Source: Anaerolineae bacterium
Lineage (GTDB): Bacteria; Chloroflexota; Anaerolineae; Aggregatilineales; Phototrophicaceae
Direction of reading: 5' to 3'
Length of the DNA: 60,461 bases
Assembly: GCA_022826865.1 (NCBI GenBank)
Contig: JAJDUC010000131.1
Coordinates: forward strand, 1 to 60,461
Shown here: positions 8,713-17,111 of the stretch, piece after piece
How the letters are laid out: each line of letters opens with the position of its first letter
Numbering within the stretch: position 1 is the first letter of the stretch
Program-made: the position numbers and the translations under genes
The notes under the pieces: generated by a model
What the model was told of the DNA's origin: nothing
The model's database searches: none
The model's input: only the letters and a program-made list of their open reading frames with translations

Positions 8713-9549
8713 TCACGGCAACTGATAAAAATCTGTCGCGACCCCGCCCATGACCCTGGCCTGTTCATCGGTCGAGAGCGCGGCGATGTAGCCCTCGACG
8801 ATGCCGACAACTTCGCTGTAGCTGCCCGAAAGCGTACACACCGGCCAGTCGCTGCCGAACATCAGCCGCTCCACGCCGAAGCAGTCGAAGACGACATCGA
8901 GATAGGGCCTGAAATCGTCCGGCGTCCAGACGCCCCAAGCCGCTTCTGTGACCATGCCCGAGACCTTGCACCAGACATTGTCGTGGGATGCCAATTCGCG
9001 GATGTCGCTCTCCCAGGGTTGAAGCGTCCCGTCTTTGATAAAGGGTTTGGCGATATGATCGAGCACGAAGGGCTGCTCGGGGAAGCGCTTCACGACTTGA
9101 ATGGCGACGGGAATATGACGCGGATACAGCAGCAGGTCGTAGCGCAGGTCGTATTGTTTCAACGCCGCCAGGCCGCGCAGGAAGTTGCCGCCCAGCATGA
9201 AGCGGTCATCGACTTCGTCGTGCGCGATGTGACGAAGACCAACCAGACGCGGGCGCCCGGCGAAGCGCTCCAACTGCGCCTCGATGTCGTCCGCGCGCAT
9301 ATCCAGCCAGCCGACGACTCCACGAACAAAGTCATATTCATAGGCGACATCCAGCAAGAAATCGGTCTCGCGCTGGTACTGCCGCGCTTGCACAGCCACT
9401 GTGCCGTCAATACCGCTCGCGGCCAGCAGCGGTTGCATATCCGGCGGCATGTAATCGATTTTAAGCGGGCCGCGCGCCCCTTCCATCCAAGGGTAATCGG
9501 CCTCATTGTAGATCCAGAAATGCTGGTGCGAGTCGATGCGCGCTGCCAT
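8713..9549 (-). CDS. Amidohydrolase family protein, L-fuconolactonase-like
   Basis: A 278-residue TIM-barrel hydrolase of the Amidohydro_2 / COG3618 group. The metal motif is at the N-terminus (RIDSHQHFW), followed by LVGLRHIAHDE, VLDHIAKPFI and the late Asp in MFGSDWPVC. In this family the enzyme opens a sugar lactone such as L-fuconolactone or 2-pyrone-4,6-dicarboxylate. It is the first gene of a two-gene minus-strand operon with the Zn dehydrogenase, diverging from the oxidoreductase operon at 9954. The pairing supports lactone hydrolysis after sugar oxidation; the exact substrate is inferred. Confidence 0.86.
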   Translation of the reverse strand: MAARIDSHQHFWIYNEADYPWMEGARGPLKIDYMPPDMQPLLAASGIDGTVAVQARQYQRETDFLLDVAYEYDFVRGVVGWLDMRADDIEAQLERFAGRPRLVGLRHIAHDEVDDRFMLGGNFLRGLAALKQYDLRYDLLLYPRHIPVAIQVVKRFPEQPFVLDHIAKPFIKDGTLQPWESDIRELASHDNVWCKVSGMVTEAAWGVWTPDDFRPYLDVVFDCFGVERLMFGSDWPVCTLSGSYSEVVGIVEGYIAALSTDEQARVMGGVATDFYQLP

Positions 9550-9635
9550 GAGCCCCTCCTTTTAATCTTTAGCCGCCGTCCATTTTACCGCAGCTCAAAA
9601 GCCAGGTGTCAGATGCGCTTCGCCAAGCCCTAAAA

Positions 9636-9853
9636 TGCGCCGGTCCAGCCAGGGCAATTGCATCAAAATCATAATGAGCCGTTCGCCACGAAAATTGTGA
9701 AAATGTAGGGGCGTCTCGTGAGACGCCCGTTGAAAATGGCTTGCAGATGGCGGGCGTTTCAGCGAAACGCCCCTACAGATTACGAAATGTGAGGAGAAAT
9801 TGTCATTTATCCGCGCAGTTTCAATTTGATGCGATTGCCCTGTGCGCCGGTCC
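9636..9853. mobile_element. MITE-like element with TIR CAGGGCAATYGCATCAAA and 11-bp target duplication
   Basis: Left end 9649-9669 reads CCAGGGCAATTGCATCAAAAT; right end 9823-9842, reverse-complemented, reads CAGGGCAATCGCATCAAATT. The direct repeat TGCGCCGGTCC occurs at 9636-9646 and again at 9843-9853, directly outside the element, which is the mark of transposition. The interior of about 150 bp has no coding capacity and contains the TGTAGGGGCG paired hairpin. An 11-bp duplication would suit mobilisation by an IS4-type transposase, which is an inference. A second copy lies at 36170-36488. Confidence 0.85.
9704..9777. repeat. Paired GC-rich hairpin repeat (TGTAGGGGCG...CGCCCCTACA)
   Basis: Two adjacent hairpins with different stems: GGGCGTCTC/GAGACGCCC and GGGCGTTTC/GAAACGCCC, joined by a linker of about 22 nt. 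The outer edges TGTAGGGGCG and CGCCCCTACA are complementary, so the whole unit can also fold as one inverted repeat. Several other copies in this window keep the edges but change the stems. Confidence 0.85.
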
Positions 9854-9953
9854 GCTTCAGTTGCGCCGCCTATAGGCCTATGCTATAGTCCCTTCCGTTC
9901 TCAATAGCGCGAAGGCGTCCCAGATGGCAATCATCCAGGCGAACGGAGCAGGC

Positions 9954-10988
9954 ATGAAAAGCGCCGTGGTGCGGGCAAAAGAGCAGGCCGGCCTCGCCCT
10001 CAGCGATGTTCCGCGCGCGCGCGAAAACTGGGTCGTCGTCAAGGTGCGCGCCGCGCCGATGTGCACCGAATACAAAGCCTTCGCGGCCGGGCGCGGCGGC
10101 ACGTTCATGGGGCACGAAGCGGCCGGTGAAGTGGTTGAAGTGGCGCAGCCGGGACGGGTCAGCCTGGGCGATCGCGTGGTGGTCATGCCACAGAACTCTT
10201 GCGGAAACTGTGAGCTTTGCCTTGCCGGCGAATACATCCACTGCCAGGACAGCTACGACTTCGCCGCCCTTCACGGCAGCCATAATGGCTTGGCGACGAT
10301 GGCGCAATATCTGCTCAAGCAGGATTGGATGCTGCTGCCGATTCCCGACGGCATGAGCTACGATCATGCCGGGATGGCCTGCTGCGGCTTGGGGCCCACC
10401 TTTGGCGCCTTCCAGTCGCTGCGCCTCTATCGCGACGACACGGCGCTCATCACCGGCTTGGGACCGGTAGGCCTCGGCGGCATTATAAACGCGCGCTATC
10501 GCGGCGCCCGCGTCATCGGCGTCGAATCCAATGCTTACCGCGCGCGGCTGGCGCTGGAATTGGGCGCGGAAACGGTAATCAACCCGCTGGACAAAGATGC
10601 CCTGCGCCAGATATTGGATCGAACGCGCGACGGTCGCGGCGTCGACATAGCGATTGACTGCTCAGGTGTGGTAGCGGCGCATCGCCTCTGCATTGACGCG
10701 ACCCGGCGCAAAGGCGCCGTCGCCTTCGTCGGCGAGTGCGGTGAAGACACGCCGCTTCGCATAAGTCCCGACATGATACGCAAGGGACTGCGCCTTATCG
10801 GTTCCTGGCATTACAACATGGGCGATACCCCGCGCATGCTGAACATGATCGGCGAAATTGGCGACCAACTGGACAAGCTGATCACGCATCGATTCGCCAT
10901 CGACGACATTCAAAGCGCCTGGGAAACACAGCTTTCCGGGCAATGTGGCAAAGTCATCTTGCAGCCTTGGGAGGGTGAGCATGTATAA
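9954..10988 (+). CDS. Zinc-type MDR dehydrogenase
   Basis: A 344-residue zinc-type medium-chain dehydrogenase/reductase, first gene of a five-gene operon. Structural-zinc cysteines are in SCGNCELCLAGEYIHC, the catalytic Cys in PMCTEYKAF and GHE at FMGHEAAGEV; the NAD loop is ITGLGPVGLGG. I chose the ATG at 9954, preceded by GGAGCAGG; the frame is open from 9924. The catalytic Cys is followed by Thr-Glu rather than the usual Gly-Thr-Asp, so the substrate may differ from sorbitol/threonine-type enzymes. Its stop overlaps the start of the next gene by 8 bp, which indicates translational coupling. Confidence 0.88.
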   Translation: MKSAVVRAKEQAGLALSDVPRARENWVVVKVRAAPMCTEYKAFAAGRGGTFMGHEAAGEVVEVAQPGRVSLGDRVVVMPQNSCGNCELCLAGEYIHCQDSYDFAALHGSHNGLATMAQYLLKQDWMLLPIPDGMSYDHAGMACCGLGPTFGAFQSLRLYRDDTALITGLGPVGLGGIINARYRGARVIGVESNAYRARLALELGAETVINPLDKDALRQILDRTRDGRGVDIAIDCSGVVAAHRLCIDATRRKGAVAFVGECGEDTPLRISPDMIRKGLRLIGSWHYNMGDTPRMLNMIGEIGDQLDKLITHRFAIDDIQSAWETQLSGQCGKVILQPWEGEHV

Positions 10989-12009
10989 ATCGGTCATTAT
11001 CGGCGTCGGCGGCGGACGCGCGCACGGCCACGCCGATGCCTACCAGTATGTGAAGCGCGGCCGAGTGGTGGCGGTCTGCGACTTGCGTCCCAAAGCGATG
11101 GACGACTTTGCCGACAAATATGATGTGAAAGCGCGCTACACCGATTACCGTGAGATGTTTGAAAAAGAAAAGCCCGACCTGGCTCAGGTCAGCGCGCCGC
11201 CGAACCTGCGGCTGGAAGTGCTCGAAGCGGCGGAGTCCGCCGGCGTTCCGGCCGTATTGGTGGAGAAGCCCCTGGCCATCCAAGGCGAGGATTATCTGGC
11301 GCTTCGGAATTTCGCCGCGCGCAAGCCCAAGGTCAAGATCGCCATCAATCATCAGTTGCAATTCCATCCTTGCCGGCAGCGCTTGCAGAAGCTGGTCGAG
11401 GATGGCGCCATCGGAAATATCCGCTTCATCGAGGCCAGTTCCGGCATGAACCTCGCCTATCAAGGCACGCACTCGCTGCAGGCCATCGGCGCTTTCAACC
11501 CGGCCGCGCCCAGCGCCGTCTTCGGGCAGGTATCCGGCGTTAAAGGCTTGCAGCCGAATAGACAGGAGCATTACGCGCCCGATCAAAGCCTGGCGGCGGT
11601 GGAATATGACAATGGCGTCCAAGCCAGTTTGCGCTGCGGCGAAAATGCCCCGCGCGTCCCGCGCGGCGGCGCTATATGGCAGCACAAACGCATCGCCGTC
11701 TACGGCATGAGCGGCTATGTGCATTGGACGATGTGGGGCTGGGAAACCTTCATTGATGGCGCTTATGAAAGCGGCGAGCACGAATACCCCGAAGAAGATG
11801 TCCTGGGCCAAGCGGCCATGTGCGAGGCGATGTTCGACTGGCTGGAAGACGACAGCAAAATCCACCCCTTAAACCTCGAACGCGCCTTGGTCGATTTCAA
11901 TGTGATACTGGCGCTCTACGCCAGTGCGCTCAACCACAAAGTGATCGAATTGCCCTACCAGCCGGAAGCGGATTTAGTGCCCAAGTTGCGTCAAGCCCTG
12001 GCGGACTGA
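10981..12009 (+). CDS. Gfo/Idh/MocA-family oxidoreductase
   Basis: A 343-residue NAD(P)-dependent sugar oxidoreductase. The Rossmann start VIIGVGGGRAHGHADAY and the family's EKP motif (VLVEKPLAI) with the following INHQLQFHP segment are visible. The ATG at 10981 overlaps the preceding gene and has GGGAGGGTGAG just upstream. Enzymes of this family oxidise, reduce or epimerise inositols, glucose derivatives and uronates. The neighbours (dehydrogenases and a TIM-barrel isomerase) fit stepwise oxidation and isomerisation of a cyclitol or sugar. Confidence 0.9.
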   Translation: MYKSVIIGVGGGRAHGHADAYQYVKRGRVVAVCDLRPKAMDDFADKYDVKARYTDYREMFEKEKPDLAQVSAPPNLRLEVLEAAESAGVPAVLVEKPLAIQGEDYLALRNFAARKPKVKIAINHQLQFHPCRQRLQKLVEDGAIGNIRFIEASSGMNLAYQGTHSLQAIGAFNPAAPSAVFGQVSGVKGLQPNRQEHYAPDQSLAAVEYDNGVQASLRCGENAPRVPRGGAIWQHKRIAVYGMSGYVHWTMWGWETFIDGAYESGEHEYPEEDVLGQAAMCEAMFDWLEDDSKIHPLNLERALVDFNVILALYASALNHKVIELPYQPEADLVPKLRQALAD

Positions 12010-12015
12010 GACTCC

Positions 12016-13023
12016 ATGCCGGCGGAAACCCAGATCCTGGTCGCGCTGCGCCCGACCTTGGTCCAACAGCTATTCTCCCAAAAACATCGTCAGGCTTTGA
12101 GCGAGCTCGGCGCAGTAAGATTCCAGCCGGGCGAAGGGCGGCTCACTTCTTCGCAGCTCGCCGAGCAGATCGGCGCTTATGATATTGTGATCACGGGCTG
12201 GGGCACACCGGTCTTCAATGACGAGGTGTTGGCGGCCGCCGGACGCTTGAAACTGATCGCGCATTCGGCCGGCACGATCAAGCGCATGCTTCCGCCGGCC
12301 GTATTCGCCGAGGGCCGCCGCGTCACCCACTCCGCCGCCGCAATGGCGGTCCCGGTGTCGGAAATGACCTTGCTGCTCATCTTGCTCTGCCTGCGCAAGA
12401 CGCACAAGATGGATCGCGCCTTTCGGGAGCGGTCCTGGGAAACGGCGAAAACATACGCGCCCGGCGAGGAATTGGCGGGCCGGCGCGTCGGCGTCATCGG
12501 CGCCGGGCACACCGGCCGCGCTGTCATTCGCCTGCTGCGGGCGGTGGGCGCGGAAATCTGGCTCAGCGATCCATATCTGAACGCCGAAGGGGCAGCCTCT
12601 CTGGGCGCATTCAAAGTTTCATTGGAGAGGCTTATGCGCGAGTGCCCGGTTGTCACATGCCAGGCGCCGGCCACAACAGAGACCTACCGCATGTTGGGCG
12701 CCGAGCAATTCGGCTGGCTGCGGGACGGCGCCATATTCATCAATACATCCCGATCCCATCTGGTCGACGAAGCCGCCTTGCTGGCGGAATTGCAATCGGA
12801 CCGGATCAGCGCCGCCATCGACGTCTTCGACCAGGAACCTTTGCCGAATGACAGCCCATTCCGCGCCCTGGATAACGTCATCCTCACGCCCCATGCCGCC
12901 AACGAGACAGTTCAATCTTTCAAGCGGCAGGGGCAGATTGTCAGCGAAGAAGTGACGCGTTTCTTGCAAAAGGGCGAATTGCGTTACGAAATCACAGGCG
13001 CTATGCTAGCCACCATGGCTTGA
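12016..13023 (+). CDS. D-isomer-specific 2-hydroxyacid dehydrogenase
   Basis: A 335-residue NAD-linked dehydrogenase converting 2-hydroxy acids and 2-keto acids. The Rossmann loop is GVIGAGHTGRAVIRLL, and the catalytic set is complete: Arg in INTSRSHLVDE, Glu in DVFDQEPL and His in LTPHAANET. It starts 6 nt after the previous stop in the same operon. Enzymes of this group such as glycerate, phosphoglycerate or gluconate dehydrogenases often close sugar-acid pathways; which acid is used here is unknown. Confidence 0.91.
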   Translation: MPAETQILVALRPTLVQQLFSQKHRQALSELGAVRFQPGEGRLTSSQLAEQIGAYDIVITGWGTPVFNDEVLAAAGRLKLIAHSAGTIKRMLPPAVFAEGRRVTHSAAAMAVPVSEMTLLLILLCLRKTHKMDRAFRERSWETAKTYAPGEELAGRRVGVIGAGHTGRAVIRLLRAVGAEIWLSDPYLNAEGAASLGAFKVSLERLMRECPVVTCQAPATTETYRMLGAEQFGWLRDGAIFINTSRSHLVDEAALLAELQSDRISAAIDVFDQEPLPNDSPFRALDNVILTPHAANETVQSFKRQGQIVSEEVTRFLQKGELRYEITGAMLATMA

Positions 13024-13041
13024 GCACAACTGGAGGGGTTT

Positions 13042-13770
13042 ATGGGCGCACTGGAAGGCAAAACCATTATCGTAACCGGCGCAAGCAGCGGATTCGGCGA
13101 GGCCATCGCCATCGCCTGCGCCGCGGCGGGCGCAAATGTCAGTTTGGTCGCGCGCCGGCGCGAAGCGCTGGAAAGCGTGGCGGAGGCGGCGCGGACTGAA
13201 GGCGGTCAAGCCCTCGTCTGCCCGGCCGATGTCAGCGATGACGCGCAAATCCAGGCCGCGCTGGACAAAACCCGTTCCGCCTTCGGGCCGATTGACGTCT
13301 TGGTCAACAATGCCGGAACCAATGTCACCGAGCGCTCCATCAGCGATACCTCCGCCGAGCAGTGGCGTGAACTTATGGACGTCAATCTGACCAGCGCTTT
13401 CATCTTCACCAAAGCGGTCTTGCCTGAAATGAAAGCGCGGGGCGACGGCCTGATCGTCAATCTGGCGTCGCGGGCCGGCATGTATCCCAGCCTGAAGGCC
13501 GGGGTCGGCTACAGCGCGTCCAAGATCGGCATGGAGGCGCTGAACACCGTCACCAACGAAGAAGGCAATCCGCACGGTGTGCGCGCCTGCCTCTTCAATC
13601 CGGGCGCCGGCAACACGCCGATCATCGACCGGCGCCCGGTCAAATTCAGCCAGGAACAGAAGCTGAAGATGATCCAGTCGGAAGACATCGCGGCGACGGT
13701 TGTCTTCCTCGCGACGTTGCCGCCGCGCGCGCACATCGACTTCCTCTCGATGATGCCAACCAAATCCTAA
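13042..13770 (+). CDS. Short-chain dehydrogenase/reductase (SDR)
   Basis: A 242-residue classical SDR. The cofactor loop is TGASSGFGEAI (13-23), followed by NNAGTN, the active-site Ser in IVNLASRAG, and YSASK (Tyr and Lys). GGAGG lies 7 nt before the ATG. The Arg pair ARR after the second strand suggests NADPH preference. It is the fourth gene of the operon beginning at 9954, and probably reduces or oxidises a keto-sugar or keto-acid intermediate made by its neighbours. Confidence 0.92.
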   Translation: MGALEGKTIIVTGASSGFGEAIAIACAAAGANVSLVARRREALESVAEAARTEGGQALVCPADVSDDAQIQAALDKTRSAFGPIDVLVNNAGTNVTERSISDTSAEQWRELMDVNLTSAFIFTKAVLPEMKARGDGLIVNLASRAGMYPSLKAGVGYSASKIGMEALNTVTNEEGNPHGVRACLFNPGAGNTPIIDRRPVKFSQEQKLKMIQSEDIAATVVFLATLPPRAHIDFLSMMPTKS

Positions 13771-13781
13771 GGGGATGCGGC

Positions 13782-14579
13782 ATGAATGAAGTGGCTCTCT
13801 TCGTAAAACCCTGGAAAGCGCTGGCGCTGCCAGAGTTGGCCGCGCATGTCCGCGCGCTTGGCTTCGACCTCATCGAGCTGCCAGTGCGGCCCGAATTCCC
13901 GGTCGAGCCGGAAAGCATCGAAACTGACTTGCCGGCGGCGGTGAAAACGCTGGCGGATCACGGCCTGCGCGTCTTGAACATCACGGCGGCCAACAGCCTG
14001 GATGACGAGCGGCTGTACAGCGCCTGCGCCGAAGCCGGCATCGCTATGAATCGCGTGATGTTTTGGCAACGGGACCTGGATTATTGGGCGGCGGAAGCGG
14101 AGGCGCGCCGACAATTGGATGCCGCCCTGCCTTTCTGCGAGCGCTATGGCCTGCAAATCGGCATTCAGAATCATTCGGGCCGCTTCGTGCCCGTCAACGA
14201 AATGGGCATGTATCGCCTGGTCAAAGATTATGACCCGCGTTATGTGGCGGCTGTCTGGGATCCGGCGCACAACGCGCTGGAGGGCATGGACAGCGATGCC
14301 GCGCTGGACATACTGGCGCCCCATCTTTGCGTGGTCAACTTGAAAAACGCCTTCTGGCGGAGGGTCAGCGGACCGGAAGCGGCGGCCGCCCAATGGAAGA
14401 TTTATTGGACCTCCGGCGCGCAGGGTCGCGCCTCCTGGCAGCGCGTGCTCAGCAAGCTGAAGGCGATCGCCTATCGCGGACCGATCTGCTTCTCAGCCGA
14501 GTACAGCGACGAAGAGCGCGTGGACGAACTGATCGTGAAGGACCTGGCATTCGCGCGAGGCTTGCTGCTGGGAGCGTAA
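13782..14579 (+). CDS. Sugar phosphate isomerase/epimerase family protein (AP endonuclease 2 fold)
   Basis: A 265-residue TIM barrel of the xylose-isomerase-like group. Typical blocks are LGFDLIELPVRPEFPVEP near the N-terminus, GIQNHSGRFVP, VAAVWDPAHNALEG and the late CFSAEYSDE. Members isomerise or epimerise sugars, or dehydrate inosose. It ends the five-gene operon, starts 11 nt after the SDR with AAGGGGATG ahead, and is followed by a strong hairpin terminator. With the Gfo/Idh enzyme it would fit inositol-like or keto-sugar catabolism. Confidence 0.88.
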   Translation: MNEVALFVKPWKALALPELAAHVRALGFDLIELPVRPEFPVEPESIETDLPAAVKTLADHGLRVLNITAANSLDDERLYSACAEAGIAMNRVMFWQRDLDYWAAEAEARRQLDAALPFCERYGLQIGIQNHSGRFVPVNEMGMYRLVKDYDPRYVAAVWDPAHNALEGMDSDAALDILAPHLCVVNLKNAFWRRVSGPEAAAAQWKIYWTSGAQGRASWQRVLSKLKAIAYRGPICFSAEYSDEERVDELIVKDLAFARGLLLGA

Positions 14580-14739
14580 ACCGCCGATTCAATTCCATTC
14601 CAAACCCACAATAGATGATCATGTAGGCGCGGGTGGCGGTTAGTGTCTACGCTACCCATGGGTCGCCCGCAGACATGCCCAACGCAGTAAACAGACGAGC
14701 CGCCAGCCACTAGCTCGCCACTTCACAGTTTCGCTAGAA

Positions 14740-14775
14740 AACATACAGGCGAGTCCGTGGACTCGCCTGTATGTT
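14740..14775. terminator. Perfect 17-bp hairpin between convergent operons
   Basis: AACATACAGGCGAGTCC at 14740-14756 and its exact complement at 14759-14775 are separated by only 2 nt. A purine run lies before and TT/AA bases after. It sits between the 3' ends of the five-gene operon and the convergent ABC transporter, so a bidirectional terminator is the simplest reading. The stem is longer than terminators usually are. The rest of 14580-14805 shows nothing. Confidence 0.75.
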
Positions 14776-14805
14776 AAATCTTGCTATGCTGCTTGAGCGC
14801 TGCAA

Positions 14806-16152
14806 CTAGCCGCCCAGCAACTCATTGGTCTGATCGTGCGCGCGTTGCACAACGGTCGCCGCATCGCGTTCCTCGCCTGTCCAGAGCAGGTCCATATTGG
14901 CCACCCAAACAGAGGACTCCCATTCCAGGTATTTCGAATGGTAGACCGGATGTACGCCATCACGCGCGCCGATGACCGAGAACACCTCATGATAGGCGTC
15001 GGCGTAGGGCGCGTCATCGGGAGCGGCGCAGTTATGGAACTCGGACTGGCTGGTTAGCGCGGCGCCCATGGCAGCCGTACGGCATATATGATCCGGGTTC
15101 GCCAAGGTGAAACGAATCAACTCATACGACAGATCCGGATGAGCGGCCGAAGTGGGAATGGAGAAAGCCGAGCCGCCGATGAAGTTGTAACGACCGGCGG
15201 GACCGGTGGGCGTGGGCACGACTGTCCAATTGAAGCTGTCGCCGACCAGCTCCCACATGCGGGAAGCGGCGTCGTTCAGCGCATAGTGCATGGCGACGTT
15301 GCCGTTGGCGAAGAGGAATTCAGTCGTGAAACCGGAAGCGGCGATACTCTCAGCCGTCGGATGCGCGCCGGAATCCCAGAGCAGATCTGCCATCCATTGC
15401 AGGGCTTCGGTAGTTTCGGGTGAATCCATCACCGATGACGTGACATCCTCGTCGAACAAGTCGCCACCGAAGCTCTTGATGATCCAGTAGGCGCCGCCAG
15501 CGCCGCGGCCGACGCTGACCAGATTGCTGATGCCCCAGATATCCGTATCGCCATCGCCATCGGTGTCCTGCGTGAGGGCGATCGCTAATTCGGTGAACTC
15601 CTCGAAGCTCGTGTGCTCGCCAGGCGGTTCCAAGCCGGCTTCTTCAAAGATGTCGAGATTAATATAGAGCCCGCCCGGCGCCAGGTCGTAGGGAATCGCG
15701 TATTGGCTGCCTTGGTAATTGAAGGCATCGACTTGGGAAGTTACAAACTTCTCGGGCCAGCCGGGGATCGGGCAAGCTTCGAGATAACCGTCAAGATTCA
15801 GCGCCCAGCCGTTGGCGGCGAAGGTATCGTTGCGCGTATCGTGCATCCAGGCCATATCGATTTCGGCGCCGCCGGCCAACTGCGCCGGCAGGGTCGTCCA
15901 ATAGTCGCTCCAGTTTACGCCCGTATTGAGGATCTGTTCGACATTGGGATAGTACTCGTCGAAGAACTCGTCGAAAGCCAGCAAGAACTTATCGACCTCG
16001 CCGGGACCTTCCCAACCAGTGATGGTGATGGCGCCCGCCATATCACCATCGACGGTTCCGCAAGTCCAATCGGTCATGTCCTGCGCCGAAGATGCAAAGC
16101 CCAAGCTGAACAGCACAAGGACGGTCACTAGAAATGCGATTTTGCGAATCAT
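14806..16152 (-). CDS. ABC transporter extracellular sugar-binding protein
   Basis: A 448-residue solute receptor of a CUT1 importer. It starts with a Sec signal peptide (MIRKIAFLVTVLVLFSLGFASSAQD); no lipobox cysteine is visible at the cleavage site. The body has family blocks such as ITITGWEGPGEVDKF, AEIDMAWMHDT, YAIPYDLAPGGLYINLDIFEEAGL and IGGSAFSIPTSA. A DTDGDGDTD loop near 215 looks like a calcium-binding insertion. AAAGGA precedes the ATG. It lies downstream of its two permease genes on the same strand. No ATPase gene is linked, so a shared MsmX-type ATPase is likely. Confidence 0.93.
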   Translation of the reverse strand: MIRKIAFLVTVLVLFSLGFASSAQDMTDWTCGTVDGDMAGAITITGWEGPGEVDKFLLAFDEFFDEYYPNVEQILNTGVNWSDYWTTLPAQLAGGAEIDMAWMHDTRNDTFAANGWALNLDGYLEACPIPGWPEKFVTSQVDAFNYQGSQYAIPYDLAPGGLYINLDIFEEAGLEPPGEHTSFEEFTELAIALTQDTDGDGDTDIWGISNLVSVGRGAGGAYWIIKSFGGDLFDEDVTSSVMDSPETTEALQWMADLLWDSGAHPTAESIAASGFTTEFLFANGNVAMHYALNDAASRMWELVGDSFNWTVVPTPTGPAGRYNFIGGSAFSIPTSAAHPDLSYELIRFTLANPDHICRTAAMGAALTSQSEFHNCAAPDDAPYADAYHEVFSVIGARDGVHPVYHSKYLEWESSVWVANMDLLWTGEERDAATVVQRAHDQTNELLGG

Positions 16153-16208
16153 CCGATTATCCTTTCAGATTTGATAATTGATTCTGAAGCCAAGCAAATG
16201 GTCGGTCG

Positions 16209-17087
16209 CTAGCCACCTCCTTTGATCCCGCTCGTAACAATTCCTCGGACATAATACTTCTGCCCGACGATGAATGCGATCAGAACCGGGATGACGACAA
16301 AGGTAGCCGCCGCCATAATAAGATGCCAGGGCGTGCGCATGCCGGACTGATTCTGTAAGGACGCCAGCAGCAGCGGCAAAGTCTTGACCTTTGGCTTGCC
16401 CAGAATAATCAGGGGCCACAGGAACATATTCCATGTATTGACGAACGTGAAGATGGCCAGCGTGGCCAGCGCCGGCTTCGTCAAGGGCAGGATGATCAGC
16501 CAGTAGGTACGAAAGAAACCACAGCCGTCAATGCGCGCGGCGTCCTCCAATTCGCGCGGAATCGTCACCATGAATTGGCGCATCATGAAGGTGCCCCAAG
16601 GCGTGAACAAGAAGGGCACGATGACCGCCTGCAATGTGCTGACCCAGCCGAAGGCGCGCATCTGCACATAGAGCGGGATCATTAAAACGATGAAGGGCAG
16701 CATCATCAGCGAAATGTAGAGCAGGAAGATCTTGTCGCGCCCAGGGAAACGCAGCCGCGCGAAAGCGTAACCAGCCAGGCTGGCGGTGAATACCTGCCCA
16801 AGCACAACCGATGCCGCCACAATGGCGCTATTGAGGAAGCCGAGATCAAAATACGTCGTCGTCCAGGCTTCAGTGTAGTTTGAGAAATGCCAGACTTCCG
16901 GAATAAACTCCGGCGGGTAGGTGTATATGCCGCGGATATCCTTGAATGAATTGGCGACCATCCAGGCGAAGGGCAGAATGAAGATGATACCCACGATCGA
17001 CAAGACCGCGTAAACCAGCAGATCCGTCAGAATCTTGGTCTGCTTCTGGCCAAAGAGGCTGCCTTTTATCGCGCTCGCGGTAGCCAT
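16209..17087 (-). CDS. Carbohydrate ABC transporter permease, MalG type
   Basis: A 292-residue membrane permease with about six hydrophobic segments and the EAA loop ELEDAARIDGCGFFRTYWLI followed by LPLTKPALA. The C-terminus QKYYVRGIVTSGIKGGG is typical for the family. It pairs with the MalF-type permease 24 nt upstream and the binding protein downstream to make one sugar importer. The start codon is ATG with AGGA upstream. Confidence 0.94.
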   Translation of the reverse strand: MATASAIKGSLFGQKQTKILTDLLVYAVLSIVGIIFILPFAWMVANSFKDIRGIYTYPPEFIPEVWHFSNYTEAWTTTYFDLGFLNSAIVAASVVLGQVFTASLAGYAFARLRFPGRDKIFLLYISLMMLPFIVLMIPLYVQMRAFGWVSTLQAVIVPFLFTPWGTFMMRQFMVTIPRELEDAARIDGCGFFRTYWLIILPLTKPALATLAIFTFVNTWNMFLWPLIILGKPKVKTLPLLLASLQNQSGMRTPWHLIMAAATFVVIPVLIAFIVGQKYYVRGIVTSGIKGGG

Positions 17088-17111
17088 CGCTTTTATCCTG
17101 TTCCGCCGCCC

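Larger units (their letters stand above)
9550..9953. other. Divergent intergenic region between two sugar-catabolic operons
   Basis: About 400 bp separates two operons firing outward. Almost half is a small inserted element (9647-9842) with terminal inverted repeats and an 11-bp target duplication, and inside that a paired hairpin. The promoters of both operons must lie in or beside it. No convincing operator was found. Confidence 0.7.

Noticed and set aside
8575..9633. A 352-codon plus-strand frame opposite the lactonase and dehydrogenase genes
   Set aside because: Antisense shadow spanning two real genes and their gap.
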